A stretch of DNA of 64,000 nucleotides from Paraburkholderia aspalathi (GTDB taxonomy: Bacteria > Pseudomonadota > Gammaproteobacteria > Burkholderiales > Burkholderiaceae). The notes beneath the pieces are model-generated. The model did not search any database and was not told the DNA's origin. It was given only the letters and a program-made list of their open reading frames with translations. The stretch is from positions 124,001-188,000 of the forward strand of contig NZ_FPBH01000020.1 of the NCBI RefSeq assembly GCF_900116445.1, given 5' to 3'. Below are positions 1 to 9,518 of the stretch, in pieces; position 1 is the first letter of the stretch; the number at the start of each line of letters is the position of its first letter. Position numbers and translations under genes: made by a program.

Positions 1-365
1 GGAAACTCTTCGGCTTCCGCCTCAGTGCTGACGATCCGGTAAGTTGCATCGACATTGAACGCCTGCAGATACGGTGTCATGCACCGCTGACATTCGAGCC
101 ATGCAGCACCGTGAATCGCCAGCCTCAGATAAGGCTGTGGACCCTCGGTGCCGTCGTCCTGCAATTCCGGCTGCGTCGCCCCTTCGGCTTGCCAGGTGAA
201 CGCGGTATCGCGGTCTGGCGCTTCAACCGGGACTTCGTTTAACATGCGCGGCAGTTGCGAGACGCGCACGACACCCGCGGCCTGACGCCCACTCCGCGCA
301 AATTCGAACAGATCGATATCGTGCGGGTCGGACAGACCAGCAGGGTTGCCAGGATGTTGAGTCAT
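1..365 (-). CDS. yceD: YceD family protein (DUF177), 3' part outside the window
   Basis: The first 121 residues are visible, running leftward off the window edge. The ATG at 363-365 follows a GCAGGAGC ribosome-binding site. The visible protein has the central C-Q-R-C-M pair followed by T-P-Y typical of YceD/DUF177, a family linked to 23S rRNA accumulation. In many proteobacteria yceD precedes rpmF (ribosomal protein L32) and plsX, and maf lies next to it. Here maf is divergent from yceD, which fits that order. The family call rests on the visible part and the neighbour; the C-terminal half cannot be checked. Confidence 0.8.
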   Translation of the reverse strand, partial: MTQHPGNPAGLSDPHDIDLFEFARSGRQAAGVVRVSQLPRMLNEVPVEAPDRDTAFTWQAEGATQPELQDDGTEGPQPYLRLAIHGAAWLECQRCMTPYLQAFNVDATYRIVSTEAEAEEF

Positions 366-403
366 GTGCGCTCCTGCGTCGGCAAGGATTTCGCCGGGGG
401 TAA

Positions 404-448
404 ATCGGTTTGCAAAGCATCGGTTTGCAAAGCATCGGTTTGCAAAGC
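404..448. repeat. 15-bp direct repeat, three perfect copies
   Basis: The unit ATCGGTTTGCAAAGC occurs three times head to tail at 404-418, 419-433 and 434-448. It lies 39 bases upstream of the yceD start, in its promoter or leader region. On the yceD strand each copy carries TTTGCAAA. Confidence 0.95.
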
Positions 449-652
449 AGTCCGCGGAACCCATGCGCTGCACGGTATTGCTCGGCATTGCCAAAGCGCG
501 TTACCTAAGCAGCAGCCCGCCTGTGCAATAGCATACCGATGAAAAGCCCGAAATCATATCCGTTTTGTCTTTTCGAGTCAAACACTTAAGCCCGTACACG
601 TGCGCCACCCGCACAGCCTCGTACGACCCGCCTCTCTAGCCGTTGGTTGCAC

Positions 653-1270
653 ATGCCAGATTCCCTCAATCGCCCGCCACGCCTGATCCTGGCGTCGAGT
701 TCACCTTATCGTCGAGAACTGCTCGAGCGCCTGCGGATTCCGTTCGAAGTCGTCGTCCCGGCAATCGACGAAACGCCGCTCGCCGACGAAACGCCCGAAG
801 TGACGGCCCTGCGCCTCGCCGAGGCAAAAGCCCGCGCGGTGGCAGCCAAGTTCGGCGCCGGTGAAGCCGCACTTGTCATCGGCTCGGATCAGGTCGCTAC
901 TTACGACGGTCTGCAGATCGGCAAGCCCGGTACACATGACAAGGCGCTCGCCCAGTTGCAAGCAATGCGCGGCCGCGAAGTGCTGTTTCATAGTGCGCTG
1001 TGCCTGTTCGACAGCCGTTCTGGAGCGGCGCAAGCCGTCGACGTCATCACTCGCGTGCAATTCCGCGAGCTGCCGGACGCCGCGCTGGACGCCTATCTGC
1101 ATGCCGAAACGCCCTACGACGTCGCTGGCAGCGCAAAATCCGAAGGCCTCGGCATCGCGCTGCTCGAAGCCATTCACTCGGACGACCCGACCGCGCTGGT
1201 CGGACTACCGCTGATCGCGCTGTCGCGCATGCTGCTCGCAGTAGGCTATCCACTCCTGGGGGCGCAATGA
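653..1270 (+). CDS. maf: Maf-family nucleotide pyrophosphatase (YceF type)
   Basis: A 205-residue Maf/HAM1-like pyrophosphatase. Members hydrolyse non-canonical or methylated nucleoside triphosphates to monophosphates; the YceF branch acts on 7-methyl-GTP. The family signature ASSSPYRRELLERL is at residues 11-24 and the catalytic loop region G-S-D-Q-V-A follows mid-protein. Start chosen at the ATG at 653; an in-frame TTG six bases upstream has no better ribosome-binding site. The stop overlaps the next start (ATGA), indicating translational coupling with the methyltransferase. Subtype YceF is inferred from proximity to yceD. Confidence 0.9.
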   Translation: MPDSLNRPPRLILASSSPYRRELLERLRIPFEVVVPAIDETPLADETPEVTALRLAEAKARAVAAKFGAGEAALVIGSDQVATYDGLQIGKPGTHDKALAQLQAMRGREVLFHSALCLFDSRSGAAQAVDVITRVQFRELPDAALDAYLHAETPYDVAGSAKSEGLGIALLEAIHSDDPTALVGLPLIALSRMLLAVGYPLLGAQ

Positions 1271-1986
1271 GCGGCACCTTATATCTGATCCCGAACACGC
1301 TCGGCGAAGGCGATGCCGACGCCCTCGACGCCGTCCTGCCCGCGCCGGTGCGGGCCCGCGCGGCGTCGCTCAGCTATTACATCGGCGAAAACGCGAAAAC
1401 CACCCGCGCCTTCCTGAAGAAAGTCGGCACCGAAAAACCGATCCAGGAAATCGAGATTCGCGAACTGAACATCAACACGCCGGCCGGTGAGATCGACAAA
1501 CTGCTCGCGCCTTTGCTGGCGGGGACGGATGCCGGCCTAGTGTCCGAAGCCGGTTGCCCGGCGGTCGCCGATCCGGGCGCCCTGCTGGTGCGCCGCGCGC
1601 ATGAGCGCGGCGTGAAGGTCGTGCCGTTTGTCGGGCCGAGCTCGATTCTGCTGGCGTTGATGGCTTCCGGCCTGAATGGCCAGAGTTTTGCGTTCCACGG
1701 CTATCTGCCGGTCGATGCCACCGAACGGGCCAAGCGCCTGCGCGATCTGGAGCAGCAGTCGCGCAAAGTCAAACAAACGCAGATCTTTATCGAGACGCCC
1801 TATCGGAATAAGCCGCTGCTCGACACGTTGCTGGCGACGTGCGCGCCCTCCACCTTGGTCTGCGTCGCCGTCGATCTGACGCTGGAAACGGAAACCATCG
1901 CCAGCCGCACTGTGGCCGACTGGAAAAAGAAACCGGCTATCGATCTCCACAAACGGCCGGCAATTTTCCTGATCCTCGCCGTCTGA
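1267..1986 (+). CDS. RsmI-like SAM-dependent methyltransferase (tetrapyrrole methylase fold)
   Basis: A 239-residue protein of the tetrapyrrole (corrin/porphyrin) methylase superfamily to which the 16S rRNA 2'-O-methyltransferase RsmI belongs. The glycine-rich SAM-binding loops are visible as DAGLVSEAGCPAVADPG near residues 85-101 and V-G-P-S-S-I-L near 123-129, with F-I-E-T-P-Y-R later. It is shorter than canonical RsmI (about 290 residues) and lacks its C-terminal extension, so it may be a paralogue with a different substrate. It overlaps maf by four bases and ends just before a strong bidirectional terminator. Confidence 0.8.
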   Translation: MSGTLYLIPNTLGEGDADALDAVLPAPVRARAASLSYYIGENAKTTRAFLKKVGTEKPIQEIEIRELNINTPAGEIDKLLAPLLAGTDAGLVSEAGCPAVADPGALLVRRAHERGVKVVPFVGPSSILLALMASGLNGQSFAFHGYLPVDATERAKRLRDLEQQSRKVKQTQIFIETPYRNKPLLDTLLATCAPSTLVCVAVDLTLETETIASRTVADWKKKPAIDLHKRPAIFLILAV

Positions 1987-2050
1987 CCGCTGCCGCGGCT
2001 CGAACCGATCAGCTTGCCGATCGGTCGCTGTTTACTAACGGCAAAAAGCA

Positions 2051-2093
2051 AAAAAGCCCCGCGCGATCAACACTCGATCGCACGGGGCTTTTT
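2051..2093. terminator. Bidirectional intrinsic terminator between methyltransferase and sppA
   Basis: A long inverted repeat (AAAAAGCCCCGCGCGATC, short loop, GATCGCACGGGGCTTTTT) has A and T tracts on both sides. It lies between two convergent genes and can stop transcription from each side. Confidence 0.9.
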
Positions 2094-2103
2094 CCATATT
2101 GAA

Positions 2104-3108
2104 TTACCGCAAGCTCATCTTCCCGCCAAGCGCCATCGCGTGAACGGCGCCACTGCCGACTGCCGCACCGAACTTGCGCGCCACGCGGTCCGTAATGCTC
2201 TCCTTGACCGTGTAGTCAACGATATCCGGCGCTTTGAAAAGGTCGCGCGCAACGTAATCCGCGTCGCCGAGACCATCTGCAAGCCCCAGCTCGACGCTCT
2301 TCTGCCCCGTCCAGAAGAGGCCCGAGAACATGTCCGGCGTTTCGTGCAGGCGTTTGCCGCGACCTTGACGCACGGCGTCGATGAACTGTGCGTGGATCTG
2401 GTCGAGCATGTCCTGCGCATGTTCGTCCATCTTCGGCGTTTCCGGTGAGAACGGGTCGAAAAAGCCCTTGTTCTCACCCGAAGTGTGCAGGCGGCGCTGG
2501 ATCCCCAGCTTGTCCATCAAGCCGGTAAAGCCGAAGCTATCCATCAGCACGCCAATCGAACCGACAATGCTCGCCTTGTCCACGTAAATCTTGTCGGCCG
2601 CCGCGGCCGCGTAATAGCCGCCCGACGCGCACATGTCGCCGACCACGACATACAACGGGATCGACGGATACTTGGCGCGCAGCCGGCGAATCTCGTTGTA
2701 GATAATGCCCGCCTGCACCGGGCTGCCGCCCGGGCTGTTGCAACGCAGGATCACGCCTGCCGTACCCGCATCGTCGAACGCATTTTCCAGCGCGGTGTTG
2801 ATATCTTCCGCGTTCGCGTTCGTATCAGCGGAGATTTCGCCGTCAAGCGTGATCATGGCCGTATGCCGGCCAGTGGTCGTTACCTTATCGCCCGAGAAAT
2901 CGAACGCGCCCCATACCGCCAGCAGCAGGACGATCAGGAACACAAACCGGAAGAAGATCTTCCAGCGGCGTGCCGCGCGTTGCTCGGTGATGGCCGCAAG
3001 CGCGATGCGCTCGAGCGCGGCGCGCTCCCAGCCCGGCTCATCGGCAGGCGTGCGGGGGCGGCCTGTCAGGGACGGTTCCTTCGGTTCGGGAGTCAAATTG
3101 TCGGACAT
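2104..3108 (-). CDS. sppA: Signal peptide peptidase SppA-type serine protease (S49)
   Basis: A 334-residue S49 family membrane protease that degrades cleaved signal peptides. There is one transmembrane segment at about residues 51-70 after a charged cytoplasmic tail. The catalytic serine is Ser162 in MCASGGYY and the general base is probably Lys214 in GENKG; the 52-residue spacing equals that of short bacterial SppA. It is the short, single-domain form, unlike the duplicated E. coli enzyme. It is the last gene of a minus-strand chain rluC, HAD phosphatase, Rieske protein, sppA and lies 33 bases after the Rieske stop. Confidence 0.9.
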   Translation of the reverse strand: MSDNLTPEPKEPSLTGRPRTPADEPGWERAALERIALAAITEQRAARRWKIFFRFVFLIVLLLAVWGAFDFSGDKVTTTGRHTAMITLDGEISADTNANAEDINTALENAFDDAGTAGVILRCNSPGGSPVQAGIIYNEIRRLRAKYPSIPLYVVVGDMCASGGYYAAAAADKIYVDKASIVGSIGVLMDSFGFTGLMDKLGIQRRLHTSGENKGFFDPFSPETPKMDEHAQDMLDQIHAQFIDAVRQGRGKRLHETPDMFSGLFWTGQKSVELGLADGLGDADYVARDLFKAPDIVDYTVKESITDRVARKFGAAVGSGAVHAMALGGKMSLR

Positions 3109-3141
3109 GCGGTGCAGTGGAAAGATCGAAGAGGAGAAAAA

Positions 3142-3546
3142 TCAGGGGATGGCCGGGCGCAGTTCGCCGTCCGGCAGCCAGAACACGGCACGGCCTTCAG
3201 GTGTATCCCGCTCATCAACCTGGACGGGGCGCAAGCGGCCGCCACGGCACGGGCCGCCGACGCATTTGCCCGTATCTGGCGTGTAAATCGCGCCATGTGT
3301 GGCGCACATCAAGTATAAACCGGACGATTCGAAGAACTGCCCTTCGGCCCAGTCGAGCTCCATGGGCACGTGGGCGCAGCGATTCAAATAGCCGTATGCA
3401 CGGCCATCATAGCGAACAAAAAATACCACGACGTCGCCACCACCGAGCCTGGCCGCGCGCCGTACACCAGCGCCGCCATCGACCAGTTCTTCGGACGCGC
3501 AAATGCGAACCGCTTCCGTCGCCGCCTCGGTTATACCCGTACTCAT
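3142..3546 (-). CDS. Rieske [2Fe-2S] protein
   Basis: A 134-residue soluble ferredoxin-like Rieske protein. Cluster ligands are visible as Cys57-x-His59 and Cys81-x2-His84 (CATHGA), followed by a YTPDTGKCVGGPCRGG loop typical of the fold. There is no transmembrane segment or signal peptide, so it is probably cytoplasmic. The ATG at 3546 overlaps the stop of the upstream phosphatase (ATGA), so the two are translationally coupled. It is a stand-alone domain with no oxygenase nearby; its redox partner is unknown. Confidence 0.88.
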   Translation of the reverse strand: MSTGITEAATEAVRICASEELVDGGAGVRRAARLGGGDVVVFFVRYDGRAYGYLNRCAHVPMELDWAEGQFFESSGLYLMCATHGAIYTPDTGKCVGGPCRGGRLRPVQVDERDTPEGRAVFWLPDGELRPAIP

Positions 3547-4194
3547 GCGTTCTCTCGCAGCCAACCGGACAGGTCGGTCACGCTCGAGGCGACAAATTTC
3601 GGCGACAAAGCCGTCAACGAGCCGGCAGGATGCGCGCCGTATGTGACACCAATGCCCGCGACGCCCGCATTGATCGCCATTTGCAGATCGTGCGTCGTAT
3701 CCCCCACCATCACCGTGCGCGCCGGATCCTGCCCCAGTTCACGCGTAAGCTCGTGCAGCATCGCGGGATGCGGCTTCGAGAAGGTTTCGTCCGCACAGCG
3801 AGTGCCGTCGAACAGGCTCGTCAGACGCGACTGGTCGAGCGCGCGATTCAGCCCGACGCGGCTCTTGCCGGTCGCGACCGCCAGCAGATAACCCTGATCG
3901 CGCAATTCCTGCAGCATCTCGCGCACGCCGACGAACAGCTCGGTGGTCTGGTCCTTCACTAAATAGTGGAAGCGATAGCGCTCCGCCAGACGCGGGTAGT
4001 CGGACGGATCGAGCGTAGGCGCGGCGATTTGCAGCGCGTCGCGCAGGCCGAGGCCGATCACATAGCTGGCGGCCTCATCGGCGGGAACCGGCAGACCGAG
4101 ATCGCGACACGCCGACTGGATGCTGCGCGTGATGTGCGCGGTCGAATCCATTAGCGTTCCGTCCCAGTCGAAGACGATCAGATCAAATTGCTCT

Positions 4195-4202
<8 letters not shown>
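3543..4202 (-). CDS. HAD-superfamily phosphatase, phosphoglycolate-phosphatase-like
   Basis: A 219-residue haloacid dehalogenase-type hydrolase. Motif I is FDWDGTLMDS (Asp12 nucleophile, Asp14), motif II ATGKSR, motif III the Lys of SKPHP, motif IV GDTTHD. A cap domain sits between motifs I and II. It resembles phosphoglycolate phosphatases and pyrophosphatase-like HADs; the substrate cannot be read from sequence. The ATG at 4202 overlaps the rluC stop by eight bases, so an upstream in-frame start is unnecessary. Confidence 0.85.
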
Positions 4203-5229
<1,027 letters not shown>

Positions 5230-5961
5230 TATGAATATAATTTGCCCAGCAGTCTGCGGCGGCCGGCGCAGTGTCCGGAATTCGGGCGGATTGCGCAGGT
5301 GCAAGCGATAAACCGTTATTTTACTTGCGCCGGGGTCTGGTTGCTCACCCTGAAAATGAGATGCAACATGTTGCACGCACGAAGTCAGTGCCCGGCAGGG
5401 ACGGCGCCCACAGGCGCGTTCGGTCAAGGTCGGCTTCGACGGTAACGGAATTTTGGTAAAAAAGAATTTAACTTTCAGCTTCGGTATCGGGCGGTCTGAC
5501 GCCCTGCTGTAGGAAGCTGCGAGTTGCGAAAATACGGCGTGCGCCCGAGGCGTCTTGTAGAAAATACAAGACATGGCGACGTCAAAATGAGGCGAGACAC
5601 CCCCAGCGAGAAAAGACGCGCCGACTGCGCGAACTTCCCGCTGCGGCATGACCGCAGCCTCCGGCCCTCCGGTCACGCGCCCAGTTGGCGCACCGGCGCG
5701 AGTGGACGAAAGGCTTATGAAGGTCTGCTGGCAGAACCCGCGGCGTGTCGGGTCGTTATTTGAAGCCGTGTTCGCATGTGCCCTGCGGCACCGCGCCCAT
5801 TTTTCAATGGGGCCGGGCCCTCTCAGGCAATTCTCCCGCCATTTTTCCCGCTCCAGCGTGCTTGTGAAAACACAATAAGGCGCGGCATGCCGCTGCCCTC
5901 GTGGCTCTCGCGACTGACAACCGCGCAGCTGAGGGCTAGCTAAGCCGCCTGGAGCCGTTCA
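5230..5961. other. rluC/rne divergent intergenic region with the long rne leader
   Basis: This 732-base stretch holds no credible gene. It should contain the rluC promoter on the left and the rne promoter and 5' leader on the right; long rne leaders with autoregulatory hairpins are known from other proteobacteria. Visible are an AT-rich block at about 5447-5480, a perfect hairpin at 5554-5570, and a GGAG ribosome-binding site at 5950-5953. Small open frames here have no coding character. Confidence 0.6.
5554..5570 (+). promoter_or_regulatory. Small perfect hairpin in the rne leader region
   Basis: CTTGTA, five-base loop GAAAA, TACAAG: a perfect 6-bp stem about 390 bases before the rne start. 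It could be an RNA hairpin in the leader or an operator. No T tract follows, so it is not a terminator. Confidence 0.4.
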
Positions 5962-8900
5962 ATGAAACGAATGTTGTTCAACGCGACGCAGCAGGAAGAA
6001 CTGCGCGTCGCCATCGTCGATGGGCAAAAACTCATCGATATCGACATCGAAACCGCCGGCCGCGAACAGCGCAAAGGCAATATTTACAAGGGCATCGTCA
6101 CCCGCATCGAGCCGTCGCTCGAAGCCTGTTTCGTCAACTACGGCGAAGACCGCCACGGCTTTTTGCCGTTCAAGGAAGTCGCCCGCCAGTATTTCCGTGA
6201 CGGCGTCGACATGCGCTCCGCGCGCATTCAGGACGCCCTCCGTGAAGGCCAGGAACTGATCGTTCAGGTCGAAAAGGAAGAACGCGGCAACAAGGGCGCG
6301 GCCCTCACCACCTTCATCTCGCTCGCCGGCCGGTATCTGGTTCTGATGCCGAACAACCCGCGCGGCGGTGGCGTATCGCGCCGGATCGAAGGCGACGACC
6401 GCCAGGAACTGCGCGAAACCATGGCGCAACTGCAATTGCCGGAAGGCATGAGCATCATCGCGCGTACGGCCGGTATTGGCCGCTCCGCCGAAGAGCTGCA
6501 GTGGGACCTGAACTACCTGATGCAACTGTGGCGCGCCATCGAAGCCGCGTCGCAAAGCGGTTCGAGCGGCCAGCCGATGCTGATTTATCTCGAATCGAGC
6601 CTCGTTATTCGCGCGATTCGTGACTATTTCCAGCCGGATATCGGCGAAATTCTGATCGACACCACCGAAATCCATGACCAGGCTCGCGCCTTCATGGATA
6701 TCGTGATGCCGGATAATGTCAGCAAGGTGAAGCGGTATCACGACGACGTGCCGCTTTTCTCGCGCTTCCAGATCGAACACCAGATCGAAACCGCGTATTC
6801 GCGCACGGTCCCGCTGCCTTCGGGCGGCGCCATCGTGATCGACCACACGGAAGCGCTAGTCGCAATCGACGTGAACTCGGCACGCGCCACCAAGGGCGCC
6901 GACATCGAGGAAACGGCGGCACGCACCAACCTCGAAGCCGCCGACGAAGTGGCCCGCCAGTTGCGCCTGCGCGACCTGGGCGGCCTGATCGTGATCGACT
7001 TCATCGACATGGAATCGGCCAAGAGCCAGCGCGAAGTCGAGCAACGCCTGAAAGACGCGCTGAAGCACGACCGTGCACGCGTCCAGATGGGCAAGATCTC
7101 GCGTTTCGGCCTGATGGAACTGTCGCGTCAACGTCTGCGCCCGGCTCTGTCGGAAGGCAGCCATGTGACGTGCCCGCGCTGTAATGGCACGGGCCACATC
7201 CGCGATACCGAATCGTCCGCGCTGCAAGTGCTGCGGATCATTCAGGAAGAAGCGATGAAGGAAAACACCGCGGCGATCCATTGCCAGGTGCCGGTCGAAG
7301 TGACCGCCTTCCTGTTGAACGAAAAGCGCGCCGAAATCAACAAGATCGAATCGCGTTTCAAGGTCAACGTCGTTCTGATCCCGAACAAGCATCTCGACAC
7401 GCCGCATTACAAGCTCGAGCGCCTGCGTCACGACGATGCGCGCCTCGACGAGCCGCGCGCTTCGTGGAAGATGGCCGAAGAAGCGGCCCGTGAACTGGAA
7501 TCGGAAACCGGTTACAGCAAGCGCGCCGAGGAAGTGAAGCCGAAGCAGGAAGCCGCGGTCAAGGGCATCACGCCTGAGAAGCCGGCCCCGAGCGCGCCGG
7601 TCCGTCCGGCAGTAACCCCGGCACCGGTGGCCGTCACTCCGGCCGGCGGCGGCTTTATTGGCTGGTTGAAGAATCTGTTCGGCATGCAGCCGGCCGCGCC
7701 GGCGCCTGTCGCACCGGCTACGACCGAAAAGCAGACGCGTCCGCAACGCGGCGAACGCACGGAGCGCGGTGAGCGCACCGGCGAACGCGGCGGCGATCGC
7801 AACCGCAACCGCCGTAGCGGCGCAGGCGGCCGCGATGCAACGGGCCGTGGCGAAGGCGCGACCGGCGGCCGTCAGGCTCAGGGTCAGCAACCGTCGCAGC
7901 GTCGCGAGGAACGCGAACCGCGTGAAGCACGCGAAGGTCGTGAGCCGCGTGAAGCACGTGAATCGCGCGAGCCGCGCGCTAACCGTGAGCAGCGTGAACC
8001 GCGTGAGACCCGTGAAGGCCGCGAACCGCGCGAGGCTCGTGAGCCGCGTGAAGGTCGCGAGGGCCGTGACCGCGACAATCGCGGCAGCGATCGTGCGGAA
8101 ACCGTCGAGGGCGCACCGCGCGCCGAACGTGGTGAACGCCAGGAACGTGGTGAACGCCAGGAACGCGGCGAACGCCGTGAGCGTGGCGAGCGCGCTGAAC
8201 GTGGCGAACGCCGCAAGCAGCAGCCGGAAGCCGCAGATGCACTGACGCAGAGCGACGCGCAAACGGCGGAAGAGCTGGCGCAAAACCAGACCGCCCTGGG
8301 CGAAAACGGTATGCCGGTCGATCAGGAAGCGGTGGCGCGTGAAGGTGAAGAGCGCCGTCGTCGCCGTCGCGGCCGTCGTGGTGGTCGTCGTGAGCGTGAA
8401 GAAGACGTGAACGGCAACCTGGCTGCGGACGTTGCGGAAGGTGAAGGCGACAACATCAATGTGACCGATGACGCACCGGTGCGCACCGCGCACCAAGCGG
8501 TCGAGCACAAGGCTGAAGTCAACGAAGCGGCTGCAGTCAAGCCGGTGGAAGTGGTTGTTGCTGCTGTCGCGACGGAAACCGTTGTGGTCAGCGAACTGCA
8601 CGCTGTAACCGAAACGCCGGCGCTGGCCGCCGAGCAGGCTGCGAAGACGGAAACGGTTGTGCCGGTCGCAGAAGCGCCGGTTGCACCGGTTGCGGTCGAG
8701 CAGGCCGTGGAAGCGCCGGTGGCGCAAGCCGTTGCCGCGCCGGTTGAAGCCGCGCAAGCTGCGCCGGCTGCCAGCGAGACGGTTTCGCTCGCCGAACCGG
8801 TCGCCCGCTTTGAAGCTCCGGTTGAAACTCGGGTCGAAGCGCCGGCAGTTGCTCCGGTAGTTGAAGCGCAAGCCGCACCGGCTCCGGTGGAAACGGTGGC

Positions 8901-9276
8901 TCCGGCAGCAGTGGTCGAAGCGCCGGCCGCCCAGCCGGCACGGCAAGCCGATATCTTCGAAGCGCAACCGGTCGCGGCAGGGGTCGCACCGGCAGTTGAA
9001 GCGGTCGTTGAACCGGCAGCAATTGAGCCGACGCCCGTTGCAGTTGCTGCGCCGCAAGCGCCACGTAATGCCGGTGTGTCGGCTGAAGCCCTGAAGCCGG
9101 TGCTGGAACAAGCCGGTCTCGTCTGGGTGAACACCGACGCCGACAAGCTGCGGGCCGCGCAGGAAGCGGCTGCGCAAGCGGCCAAGCCGGTTCGCGTAGG
9201 TCGCGAGCGTAAGGCATTGCCGCCGGTCGAAACCGCGCCGATGCAAATGGTGGAAACCGGTAAGCATCCACAGTAA
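5962..9276 (+). CDS. rne: Ribonuclease E
   Basis: A 1104-residue endoribonuclease of mRNA decay and rRNA/tRNA processing. The N-terminal catalytic half (about 1-520) starts MKRMLFNATQQEELRVAIVD and contains the S1 RNA-binding domain and the Zn-link CPRCNGTG at about 403-410 that joins subunits. The C-terminal half is a scaffold. It has a probable amphipathic membrane anchor GGGFIGWLKNLFGM at about 561-574, Arg/Glu repeats at about 650-752, an Arg-rich RNA-binding stretch RRRRRGRRGGRRERE at about 797-811, then an Ala/Val/Glu/Pro-rich tail. This matches the degradosome-organising role known for RNase E. It ends before a strong terminator. Confidence 0.96.
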   Translation: MKRMLFNATQQEELRVAIVDGQKLIDIDIETAGREQRKGNIYKGIVTRIEPSLEACFVNYGEDRHGFLPFKEVARQYFRDGVDMRSARIQDALREGQELIVQVEKEERGNKGAALTTFISLAGRYLVLMPNNPRGGGVSRRIEGDDRQELRETMAQLQLPEGMSIIARTAGIGRSAEELQWDLNYLMQLWRAIEAASQSGSSGQPMLIYLESSLVIRAIRDYFQPDIGEILIDTTEIHDQARAFMDIVMPDNVSKVKRYHDDVPLFSRFQIEHQIETAYSRTVPLPSGGAIVIDHTEALVAIDVNSARATKGADIEETAARTNLEAADEVARQLRLRDLGGLIVIDFIDMESAKSQREVEQRLKDALKHDRARVQMGKISRFGLMELSRQRLRPALSEGSHVTCPRCNGTGHIRDTESSALQVLRIIQEEAMKENTAAIHCQVPVEVTAFLLNEKRAEINKIESRFKVNVVLIPNKHLDTPHYKLERLRHDDARLDEPRASWKMAEEAARELESETGYSKRAEEVKPKQEAAVKGITPEKPAPSAPVRPAVTPAPVAVTPAGGGFIGWLKNLFGMQPAAPAPVAPATTEKQTRPQRGERTERGERTGERGGDRNRNRRSGAGGRDATGRGEGATGGRQAQGQQPSQRREEREPREAREGREPREARESREPRANREQREPRETREGREPREAREPREGREGRDRDNRGSDRAETVEGAPRAERGERQERGERQERGERRERGERAERGERRKQQPEAADALTQSDAQTAEELAQNQTALGENGMPVDQEAVAREGEERRRRRRGRRGGRREREEDVNGNLAADVAEGEGDNINVTDDAPVRTAHQAVEHKAEVNEAAAVKPVEVVVAAVATETVVVSELHAVTETPALAAEQAAKTETVVPVAEAPVAPVAVEQAVEAPVAQAVAAPVEAAQAAPAASETVSLAEPVARFEAPVETRVEAPAVAPVVEAQAAPAPVETVAPAAVVEAPAAQPARQADIFEAQPVAAGVAPAVEAVVEPAAIEPTPVAVAAPQAPRNAGVSAEALKPVLEQAGLVWVNTDADKLRAAQEAAAQAAKPVRVGRERKALPPVETAPMQMVETGKHPQ
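7905..8215 (+). repeat. Arg/Glu-coding degenerate repeats inside rne
   Basis: Two kinds of repeat are encoded: REPREAREG-type units (about residues 650-703) and ERGERQ-type six-residue units (about 720-752). The DNA repeats are imperfect and remain in frame, so they are protein repeats and not a CRISPR or intergenic array. Confidence 0.85.
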
Positions 9277-9293
9277 GCGAACCGCCGCCAGGC

Positions 9294-9327
9294 AAAAAGC
9301 CCGCCCTCACCGGCGGGCTTTTTGTTT
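9294..9327 (+). terminator. rne intrinsic terminator
   Basis: AAAAAGCCCGCC, loop CTCACC, GGCGGGCTTTTTGTTTT starts 17 bases after the rne stop. Confidence 0.92.
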
Positions 9328-9518
9328 TATGGGCGCCGCGGCCCCGTCCGATTACGGGCTTTATGCCCCTCCCCGTATACCCGGACGGCGTCCTGGCGCC
9401 GGCAGCCGCCGGATGCATTTCCGCTAGAATGAATATCTAGGTTCCAATCGCAGCACCGGTCGCAGCACCAGGCCCGGCACTTAAGCAGCCCGAAACGAAG
9501 CATCAAGCGAAGCAATTC

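Noticed and set aside
7905..8215. Repeat cluster that could suggest a CRISPR array
   Set aside because: Units are in frame, degenerate and encode Arg/Glu residues of RNase E; there are no spacers.
6856..9267. 803-residue minus-strand open frame opposite rne
   Set aside because: It mirrors the repetitive, GC-rich rne scaffold region and has low-complexity Arg/Phe/Thr composition; rne itself is unmistakable.
9328..9518. Molybdenum-cofactor riboswitch before moaA
   Set aside because: I could not trace the conserved stems in this short leader; a covariance search would decide.
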